From the NCBI GenBank assembly GCA_902705865.1, contig CACSIO010000001.1:323002-387001 (forward strand): a stretch of 64,000 nucleotides of DNA, read 5' to 3'. Source of the stretch: BD1-7 clade bacterium (GTDB taxonomy: Bacteria > Pseudomonadota > Gammaproteobacteria > Pseudomonadales > DT-91). Each line of letters opens with the position of its first letter. The first letter of the stretch is position 1. A program made the position numbers and the translations under genes. This document shows positions 57,560 to 64,000 of this stretch, one piece after another. The notes beneath the pieces are model-generated. The model was not told the DNA's origin and did no database searches. It saw only the letters and a program-made list of their open reading frames with translations.

Positions 57560-57580
57560 GATTCAAAGAGACGTAACACG

Positions 57581-57607
57581 AAAGGCTCCTTACTAGGGGC
57601 CTTTTTT
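57581..57607 (+). terminator. Intrinsic terminator of tRNA-Lys
   Basis: AAAGGCTCC - TTACTA - GGGGCCTTT followed by TTT; nine pairs with one G-T, 21 bases after the tRNA. Confidence 0.9.
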
Positions 57608-57837
57608 GTATCTGAAGACTGGATTCGTTCGTATCGCTTTTGCTGTTATGTTCGATCTCACATCGCCGTTGTCACATGTAATACGGCTGATTTAACGGTA
57701 ATCAGATGAATCTTGGGTAATAAACCCAGCCCTTGATGCCAAAAGAGGTAAAAAGCAGGCCGGAAAAATATTACAATATTCTTTCAATGAACCAGAATAT
57801 AAGTAATTGACGCCCGTTTCCGAATGCGTAATCCATT

Positions 57838-58866
57838 ATGACTCAAGCCGCCCGAAAACTCGTTCAGGAACATCTTGCACACGGACACCAGCATCTATCA
57901 GCAGATGATGAAGCGTTGAAAGCGCGTATCAAACAATTGCTGATTGATAAAAACGCAGTGTTGGTTGCTCATTATTACACCGACCCTGTTATTCAGGCGC
58001 TGGCGGAAGAAACCGGAGGTTGTGTTTCTGATTCGCTGGAGATGGCCCGTTTTGGTCGAGACCACGATGCCGAAACGCTTATTGTTGCCGGTGTGAAGTT
58101 TATGGGTGAAACCGCAAAGATCCTTACGCCGCATAAAAAAGTACTGATGCCGACGCTAGAAGCTACGTGCTCGCTGGATATCGGTTGCCCGGCTGAAGAG
58201 TTCGCCGAATTTTGTGCACAACATCCTGATCGTGAAGTGGTTGTATACGCTAATACATCTGCTGCGGTAAAAGCCAAAGCGGATTGGGTTGTGACGTCAT
58301 CCATTGCATTGAAAGTGGTTGAACACCTGTCGGATCAAGGCAAGAAAGTTATCTGGGCGCCAGATAAGCATTTAGGCAGCTATGTGCAGAAAGAAACCGG
58401 GGCGGATGTATTGCTTTGGGATAGCGCCTGTATTGTTCACGAAGAATTCAAAGCCAAAGGTATTTTGGATTTGAAACATGTTTATCCGGATGCTGCGGTG
58501 TTGGTTCACCCAGAATCCCCTGAATCCGTGGTTGAGTTGGCAGATCACGTTGGCTCGACATCGCAGATTATCCAAGCTGCCAAAGATTTGGATAATGAGC
58601 AATTTATTGTTGCTACTGACCAGGGCATTTTCTACAAAATGCAGCAAGAAGTGCCTACAAAAGAACTGATTATAGCGCCAACCGCTGGCTCGGGTGCGAC
58701 TTGTCGAAGCTGTGCAAATTGCCCGTGGATGGCAATGAACGCGCTTGATAACCTGGCAGATGCGTTAGAAAACGATCTTAATGAGATTCACGTCGACCCA
58801 GCGTTGGGTGAGCAGGCCATGCGTCCGTTGCAGCGTATGCTTGATTTCGCCAAGGCCAATCTATAA
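57838..58866 (+). CDS. nadA: Quinolinate synthase
   Basis: [4Fe-4S] enzyme that condenses iminoaspartate with dihydroxyacetone phosphate to quinolinate in NAD synthesis. 342 residues, three repeated domains. Cluster cysteines are visible in [16 protein letters not shown] (about 105), in [11 protein letters not shown] (about 200), and in the C-terminal [14 protein letters not shown] (about 285-298). Start ATG at 57838. Monocistronic, ending at a bidirectional terminator shared with bepA. Confidence 0.96.
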   Translation: MTQAARKLVQEHLAHGHQHLSADDEALKARIKQLLIDKNAVLVAHYYTDPVIQALAEETGGCVSDSLEMARFGRDHDAETLIVAGVKFMGETAKILTPHKKVLMPTLEATCSLDIGCPAEEFAEFCAQHPDREVVVYANTSAAVKAKADWVVTSSIALKVVEHLSDQGKKVIWAPDKHLGSYVQKETGADVLLWDSACIVHEEFKAKGILDLKHVYPDAAVLVHPESPESVVELADHVGSTSQIIQAAKDLDNEQFIVATDQGIFYKMQQEVPTKELIIAPTAGSGATCRSCANCPWMAMNALDNLADALENDLNEIHVDPALGEQAMRPLQRMLDFAKANL

Positions 58867-58916
58867 TCGGCGAAGTGTTGCTTTCATAGGGGGGGCAGTG
58901 CGCGACAGCAGGTATT

Positions 58917-58941
58917 AAAAGGGCTTATAAGCCCTTTTTTT
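58917..58941. terminator. Bidirectional terminator between nadA and bepA
   Basis: AAAAGGGCTT-AT-AAGCCCTTTT plus further T; the palindrome gives an AAAAGGGC/GCCCTTTT stem with T on both strands, between two convergent genes. Confidence 0.9.
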
Positions 58942-58956
58942 GTGCATGAGGATAAA

Positions 58957-60414
58957 TCAGAAAGGCGATGCCTGTTTCAGTGCTTCGACTTGTTTGATGC
59001 GTAAGTGCGCTCGCGTGGATGCCTGCACATTATCATCAAGTAGTGGCAAGGCGAGATTGAGATGTCTTTGCGCCTGAACAAACGCGCCAATGCGGATATA
59101 AAACTCGGCGCGTGCTAAGTGTACGCCGGCAACATTGCCGGAGAGCCCTTCGGTTTCTGCCAGTAAAAACCAGACGCTGGGCACTTCGTTATAGCCCGCA
59201 CGGAGGATCCCCTTGATTACATCCGATGACGCTTTCGGTTGGTGATTATCAATGAGCTTTTCTGCCAGTGCCATGCTGATGGCAAAATTCCCGGGTGATA
59301 TCTTGAGGTGTTGACGAAGCAGGGTGATGGCTTCGTTGGTTTTATCTTGTGCCTGAAGTAAGTCTGCTTTGGCAAGAATAAATGCGGGTCGGTGGGGCGA
59401 ATCTAAATAGAGTTTATCGATGATTTTCGCCGCATCGGCTGTTTTTTCTGCGGCGAGTAAGGAGATTCCCTGGCCGTATTCGGATGCCTTGGGAAACTTC
59501 GCCTGAATCATCTCTTCTTTGAAGTGGCGAGCGGCCAGCTTCGGGTTGTTGCTCTCTAGAAAGTAAATGCGGGCTTTCATCAGATGAAAATCAAAGCTGT
59601 CTCGATCGCTTTTTGCCGGATAACTGCGGGCTTGGTTAAAAGCATCCGCGACACGGGCATCTGTCAGTGGGTGAGTGAGTAGAAAGTCGTATTCACGAAC
59701 ATCGGTGCGATAGCGCAGAGAAACCAGCATGTGTTGAAACATATTGGCGGCCGCTGTTGGGTTCATTCCTGATTCATACAAGATTTGCATGCCGATGCGA
59801 TCGGCTTCCTGCTCGTCTAGGCGACTGTATTTTAGGCGGTTGCTGATAGCGGCCGCTTGTGAGGCGGTGAGAGCAGCAAGGCCAGCATCTGCGCCGCCAG
59901 CAGCGAGAATTAACAGGCTGCCCAGCATGGTTGCCAGGCTCACAAGACTTTGCTGTTTTTGGCGTTCTAGGGTTCGTGCATAGTGCCGTTGACTTAAATG
60001 TGCAATCTCATGGGCGACGACCGATGACAGCTGGTCTTCGCTGTCGGCAAAGCTCAGTAATCCGGTGTTAATGCCGATAACATTGCCGGGTACTGCAAAG
60101 GCGTTGAAAGACGTTGAGTCGACCACAATCAAATTGAAGCGTTTTTGTGGCAATGGGCTGTGGTAGATCATCTGGCGGATCAAAGATTGAAGATAGGTGT
60201 ATAGCAAGGGGTCGTCACTAACTGGAGCCTGACGATGGAATGCGCGCAGGAAATACTGACCTGTTTGATATTCTTGTTCCGGCGAGACAATTGCCGAGCT
60301 GACATCGCCCAGGCTTGGCAAGTTGACTTGTGCCATAGCGGGCACAGAACCGAGAGTAAATGTCAGAGCCAAGCTCTGGAAAAAAGTGCGGAAAGTCATC
60401 GCAAGCCGGGTCAT
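58957..60414 (-). CDS. bepA: Outer-membrane-assembly metalloprotease BepA (M48)
   Basis: Periplasmic zinc protease and chaperone that helps LptD mature and removes stalled outer-membrane proteins. 485 residues: signal peptide (about 1-29, ending AMA-QVN), M48 domain with zinc motif HEIAH at 135-139 and a downstream Glu in RLDEQEADRIGMQ (about 203), then C-terminal TPR repeats (about 300-470). Start ATG 60414; an ATG five codons in is also possible. It is next to a TusA-like gene, as in Pseudomonas. Confidence 0.94.
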   Translation of the reverse strand: MTRLAMTFRTFFQSLALTFTLGSVPAMAQVNLPSLGDVSSAIVSPEQEYQTGQYFLRAFHRQAPVSDDPLLYTYLQSLIRQMIYHSPLPQKRFNLIVVDSTSFNAFAVPGNVIGINTGLLSFADSEDQLSSVVAHEIAHLSQRHYARTLERQKQQSLVSLATMLGSLLILAAGGADAGLAALTASQAAAISNRLKYSRLDEQEADRIGMQILYESGMNPTAAANMFQHMLVSLRYRTDVREYDFLLTHPLTDARVADAFNQARSYPAKSDRDSFDFHLMKARIYFLESNNPKLAARHFKEEMIQAKFPKASEYGQGISLLAAEKTADAAKIIDKLYLDSPHRPAFILAKADLLQAQDKTNEAITLLRQHLKISPGNFAISMALAEKLIDNHQPKASSDVIKGILRAGYNEVPSVWFLLAETEGLSGNVAGVHLARAEFYIRIGAFVQAQRHLNLALPLLDDNVQASTRAHLRIKQVEALKQASPF

Positions 60415-60919
60415 TAGTAAAGGGTTTCTGGCATAATCCTATCGGAGTTTACCTTTCGGTTCCAAGTCGATAAATGCCATTTTAGCGACATTGTGTCTAT
60501 CAAAGCATAGCGTGTCATTGTGTTAGCGATTGACGGAACTCAACGGTAAGCTGTGGCAGACTAGTGGCCGTTGAGTAATAGTGTGCACGCCTCAGTTTTT
60601 ATGTCATGACGCAAATATCATTTTTTTGTGACGTTTGGTGATCTAGCTGGGCAACGGGTGGTTGGCTGCATACGCGGCCCTTTTGTGCCAAGATGCAGCC
60701 TAATTGGGCCTAACGTTCTACTCTACGTATTGTGCCATCAGCTGTATAGCCGCTAACATTCGATTGTTTACCGAGAGTGTTATTCATACGGCAAGCGTGA
60801 ATTACCCCATTTTTTAAGCACTTATAGCTATATCTCCCGAACATTTATATATTCGATAGAGTCTAAGCTATCTGAACTTATCGGCAAAAGAAAATTCCAA
60901 AGAAACGACGGAACCCTCA
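60415..60919. other. Intergenic region between bepA and the TusA-like gene
   Basis: 505 bases with no convincing gene, repeat or RNA. It should hold the divergent promoters of bepA and the TusA-like gene; none is clear enough to mark. Confidence 0.5.
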
Positions 60920-61168
60920 GTGTTGAACTACACGATAACAACAACTATTGATGCTAAAGGGCTCGCATGCCCGATGCCTTTACTCAAGGCCAAACAAGCG
61001 TTAAACAAGCTCTCTGAAGGCGACGTGCTGGAAGTATGGGCGACGGATGCCGGTTCATTTCGTGATTTCCACGTATTTCTCGATCAGTCGGCCCATGAAT
61101 TACTGTTGGCCGAAGAAACAGATGGTATCTTTCGGTATCTGATGCGGCGTGGCCCGTTAGCACGATAA
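60920..61168 (+). CDS. TusA-family sulfurtransferase
   Basis: 82 residues. The family signature with the persulfide-bearing Cys17 is clear in IDAKGLACPMPLLKAKQAL, followed by the TusA fold (GDVLEVWATDAGSFRDFHVFL). Such proteins relay sulfur for tRNA thiolation or cofactor synthesis. The bepA-adjacent paralogue of Pseudomonas (PA1006 type, as I recall) has been linked to molybdenum cofactor function; that role is inferred here. The start is GTG at 60920; the next codon TTG is an alternative. Probably cotranscribed with the permease 61 bases downstream. Confidence 0.9.
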   Translation: MLNYTITTTIDAKGLACPMPLLKAKQALNKLSEGDVLEVWATDAGSFRDFHVFLDQSAHELLLAEETDGIFRYLMRRGPLAR

Positions 61169-61229
61169 TGCACTATCGAATGGCAACCCAACGGGGCATA
61201 ACACCCTCCATGAAGGAATTCATAACACC

Positions 61230-62306
61230 ATGCTGAATGTGTTTAAAAAATGGCTCGATAATTATCTATCCGATGAGGAAGCCATAACACTGTTGTTGAT
61301 TCTCGCGGGTGCATTTTTGATCGTCTTGTTTCTCGGCGGTATTTTGGCGCCGGTTATTGCGAGTATGATTATTGCCTTTTTGTTGCAAGGTGTTGTGGTC
61401 AAGTTGGGGCGCTGGATGCCACACACGTTGGCGGTAACACTCACCTTTATTGTTTGTGTTGGGGGGTTTACGACCTTGTTGGTATTGACGTTGCCGGTGA
61501 TAGGTAAACAGGTCAATACACTGGCCCACGAATTGCCGCGAATTGCTGTGAAAGCCGAAAGCTATTTAGCTGCGCTCCAGCACGAAATGCCAACGGTTTT
61601 TTCAGATATGCAGATCGATAGCTGGCTCAATCATATTGTGCAGCGCGCAGGAACGTTCGGGCAAACACTGGTTTCTATCTCGTTGGAAACCTTGCCGAAT
61701 ATTGTTGCGGTTTTGGTGTATGGCGTTCTGATTCCGATCTTGGTTTTTTTCTTTCTCAAAGATAAAGATCAGCTGCTTGGTTGGTTCGCCCGATTTTTGC
61801 CGCGTAGCCGCCCCTTGATGACCTCCATCTGGCAAGAAATGAACCTTCAAGTAGCCAACTATGTGCGTGGTAAAGCCGTTGAGGTTTTGATTGTTGGTGT
61901 TACTACCTATGTTGCCTTTATATTTCTGGGGCAAAATTATGCCTTGCTGCTCGGGGTGTTGGTTGGGTTGTCAGTAATTGTTCCATACATCGGTGCGGCG
62001 GTTGTGACGTTGCCGGTTGCCTTGATGAGCTTTTTCCAGTTTGGCTGGGCAGACGGTTTCTTCTATGTAATGTTGGCGTACGGAATTATCCAGTTTATTG
62101 ATGGCAATGTACTGGTGCCGTTGCTGTTTTCTGAGGCGGTTAACCTGCACCCGGTAGCGATTATTATTGCGGTACTGGTGTTTGGCGGTATTTGGGGCCT
62201 TTGGGGGGTGTTTTTTGCCATTCCGCTGGCTACGTTAGTCAAGGCGCTTATCGAAGCTTGGCCAACCGGCAATACATTGAAAAATCTCGATCAGGAGGGT
62301 AATTGA
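61230..62306 (+). CDS. AI-2E/PerM-family membrane protein
   Basis: 358 residues with about eight transmembrane helices arranged as two N-terminal helices (about 18-50 and 60-85), a periplasmic loop (about 95-145) and a C-terminal block with PYIGAAVVTLPVALMSF and GNVLVPLLFSEAVNLHPV, the AI-2E transporter signature. Members act as exporters or Na/H antiporters; the substrate here is unknown. ATG at 61230 with AAGGA upstream. It runs into the M16 protease gene. Confidence 0.92.
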   Translation: MLNVFKKWLDNYLSDEEAITLLLILAGAFLIVLFLGGILAPVIASMIIAFLLQGVVVKLGRWMPHTLAVTLTFIVCVGGFTTLLVLTLPVIGKQVNTLAHELPRIAVKAESYLAALQHEMPTVFSDMQIDSWLNHIVQRAGTFGQTLVSISLETLPNIVAVLVYGVLIPILVFFFLKDKDQLLGWFARFLPRSRPLMTSIWQEMNLQVANYVRGKAVEVLIVGVTTYVAFIFLGQNYALLLGVLVGLSVIVPYIGAAVVTLPVALMSFFQFGWADGFFYVMLAYGIIQFIDGNVLVPLLFSEAVNLHPVAIIIAVLVFGGIWGLWGVFFAIPLATLVKALIEAWPTGNTLKNLDQEGN

Positions 62307-62334
62307 GATGTTTGACCAACAGGAGACCCCTAGG

Positions 62335-64000
62335 ATGCGAACGATCAGTCGTTATTTTTCGGTGTTGTTGATGCTGTGTCTGGTTACTGCCTGCGCCAGC
62401 GTCTCGCAAGACGACCAAATCATTCAGAGCAAAAATGATAAACGCCATTACCGCTATCTGACGCTCGCCAACGGTTTGCCGGTGTTGCTGATTAATGATC
62501 CGGATGCGCAGTTTTCAGCGGCGTCTCTTGATGTGTTTGTCGGCAGTGGCATGGATCCGGATGATCGGGCAGGCTTGGCGCACTTCCTTGAGCATATGTT
62601 GTTTCTTGGAACAAAAAAGTACCCGAATCCGGGTGAATACCAGGCGTTTATCAAGGCCAATGGTGGTCAGCATAATGCTTATACGAGCATGGAGCACACC
62701 AACTATTTCTTCGACGTAAAAGCCGGGGCGTTCGAGCCAGCATTGGATCGGTTTGCGCAGTTCTTTATCGATCCTTTGCTATCAAAAGATTATGTAGAGC
62801 GCGAGAAGAATGCGGTTAATTCCGAGTATCAAGCCAAGATCAAAGATGAAGGTCGACGTAAGCTCGATGTGTTGCGTCAGATCGTCAATCAGAAGCATCC
62901 ATTTCATAAGTTTTCTGTCGGTAGCTTAGAGACACTTTCTAGTGATGAGCGTCCGATACGTGCCGACCTTCTGGCGTTCTATCAGAAGTATTATTCGGCG
63001 AAAAATATGCGTCTTGTCGTATACGGAGAACAGTCACTAGAGCAATTGCAGGCATGGATTGAGCGTGATTTCAGCGAAGTGCCATCTTTCTCAGTGCCGA
63101 ACAATCATATTTCAGACCCGTTATTCAACAAGGGCGAATTACCCAAATGGGTTAATGTTAAGCCCGAAAAGCAGATTCGTGAGTTAAGTCTGTTGTTCCC
63201 GATGCCGGATTATCAAGAGGATTACCATAGCAAACCGACCTTGGCGCTGGGGCATATTCTTGGACACGAGGGGGCTGGTAGTCTCTACGCATATTTGAAG
63301 AAAAATAACTGGATTGAAAGTTTGTCTGCCGGTGGCGGCCTGAGTTACCAGGGCGGTAGCGTTTTTTCGATCAATGTGGAATTGACGGCAGAAGGATTAC
63401 AGCATCAGCAAGATATCGTTGTGGCGGTGTTTCAGGCGATTCATCGATTGCAAAAAGACGGTATTCCCAAATGGGTGTTTGATGAGCTAGCTGAAATCAG
63501 CGAGCTGAATTTTGATTATCAAGAAGAAGGTAATCCGCTGCATTATGTAGTCGGCCTTTCGAACGCCATGCAGTACTTTCCGGCCAAGGATGTATTGCAG
63601 GCTGAATATGTCATGGATGATTATCAACCGAAGTTGATTGAGCAAGCGCTGGATCATCTGGCTGTTGATAATGTTCTGATAACGGTAGTTGCTGATGGAT
63701 TTACATCCGTTGACTATTCACCGTATTACCAGACTCCTTACACGGTAGCGAACCTGCCCGCGTCGTTGCTTACTGCCATTGATGATGCGTCGGTCAATCA
63801 ACAGATTGTGTTACCGGCTCCGAATCCGTTGTTACCAAACAATATGGATTTAATCGCACCGGTTGCAAAATCTGGGGCGGAGCCATTATTGCCGCACGAA
63901 ATAGAACGCAGTGAGCGGATGTCGCTGTGGTATAAGCCGCTCGATCAATTTCATACGCCGAGAAGCTCCAACTATTATTCGTTCCAGAAATCGGGGTTGA
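62335..64000 (+). CDS. M16 insulinase-type zinc protease, lipoprotein (3' end cut by window)
   Basis: At least 555 residues, still open at the window end; full-length pitrilysin-type proteins are about 950. N-terminal lipobox LVTAC (Cys20) suggests a membrane-anchored lipoprotein. The inverted zinc motif HFLEH is at 83-87 (RAGLAHFLEHMLFLGTKKYPNPGEY), with the third ligand region NAVNSEYQAK about 75 residues later. Two starts have good ribosome sites: 62335 (AGGAG) and 62308 (AGGAGG); I prefer 62335 because it gives a compact signal peptide. It directly follows the PerM-like gene. Confidence 0.92.
   Translation, partial: MRTISRYFSVLLMLCLVTACASVSQDDQIIQSKNDKRHYRYLTLANGLPVLLINDPDAQFSAASLDVFVGSGMDPDDRAGLAHFLEHMLFLGTKKYPNPGEYQAFIKANGGQHNAYTSMEHTNYFFDVKAGAFEPALDRFAQFFIDPLLSKDYVEREKNAVNSEYQAKIKDEGRRKLDVLRQIVNQKHPFHKFSVGSLETLSSDERPIRADLLAFYQKYYSAKNMRLVVYGEQSLEQLQAWIERDFSEVPSFSVPNNHISDPLFNKGELPKWVNVKPEKQIRELSLLFPMPDYQEDYHSKPTLALGHILGHEGAGSLYAYLKKNNWIESLSAGGGLSYQGGSVFSINVELTAEGLQHQQDIVVAVFQAIHRLQKDGIPKWVFDELAEISELNFDYQEEGNPLHYVVGLSNAMQYFPAKDVLQAEYVMDDYQPKLIEQALDHLAVDNVLITVVADGFTSVDYSPYYQTPYTVANLPASLLTAIDDASVNQQIVLPAPNPLLPNNMDLIAPVAKSGAEPLLPHEIERSERMSLWYKPLDQFHTPRSSNYYSFQKSGL

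Overview
The window is a stretch of core chromosome from a gammaproteobacterium. Gene order is very close to what I know of Pseudomonas aeruginosa: pth-rplY-prs-tRNA(Gln)-ispE-lolB-TPR facing hemA-prfA-prmC-moeB; gatCAB facing mreBCD-maf-rng-yhdP-nit; the rpoN / PTS-Ntr / lpt / kds block; aspS-ruvCAB-ybgC-tolQRAB-pal-cpoB-queE-queC-tRNA(Lys); nadA facing bepA. Base composition looks near 50% G+C and the regulator is the Gac/Rsm type, so a marine relative of Pseudomonas (Oceanospirillales/Cellvibrionales-like) is a reasonable guess; the species cannot be named. No phage, insertion sequence, CRISPR array or rRNA is visible.

Layout. 1-9.9 kb: translation and precursor genes (peptidyl-tRNA hydrolase, L25, PRPP synthase, isoprenoid and haem synthesis, release factor 1 and its methylase). 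10-14.8 kb: a less conserved patch with DoxX, CysZ plus a small Cys-rich protein, an NTF2-like protein, a strong candidate Rsm/Csr-type regulatory RNA and a membrane diguanylate cyclase. 14.9-28 kb: GatCAB amidotransferase opposite the cell-shape operon and the rng-yhdP-nit genes. 28-38.6 kb (minus strand): darP, mgtE, nitrogen PTS (ptsO, rapZ, ptsN), two HPF-type ribosome factors, rpoN, lptB-lptA-lptC, kdsD and a Ca/Na exchanger. 39-45.9 kb: DUF1329 protein, transhydrogenase, lytic transglycosylase, proS, HIT, HU and FmdB proteins. 46-57.6 kb: aspS, ruvCAB under a probable LexA promoter, Tol-Pal, queuosine genes, tRNA-Lys. 57.8-64 kb: nadA, bepA, a TusA-like protein, an AI-2E/PerM permease and a truncated M16 protease.

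The most interesting points are: (1) an unannotated RNA at about 12797-12991 with twelve GGA motifs, nearly all A-N-GGA and several in hairpin loops, an intrinsic terminator and an upstream GacA-like palindrome; (2) mreC, whose conserved N-terminus can only be translated from an AUC codon; (3) a perfect intrinsic terminator inside the signal-peptide codons of cpoB; (4) a LexA-box promoter and a 30-codon basic leader peptide overlapping the TTG start of ruvC, where yebC is usually found; (5) loss of kdsC between kdsD and lptC, with a small coupled reading frame in its place; (6) a second, diverged hpf gene beside rpoN. All functional statements are from reading the sequence and family knowledge; no search was run.
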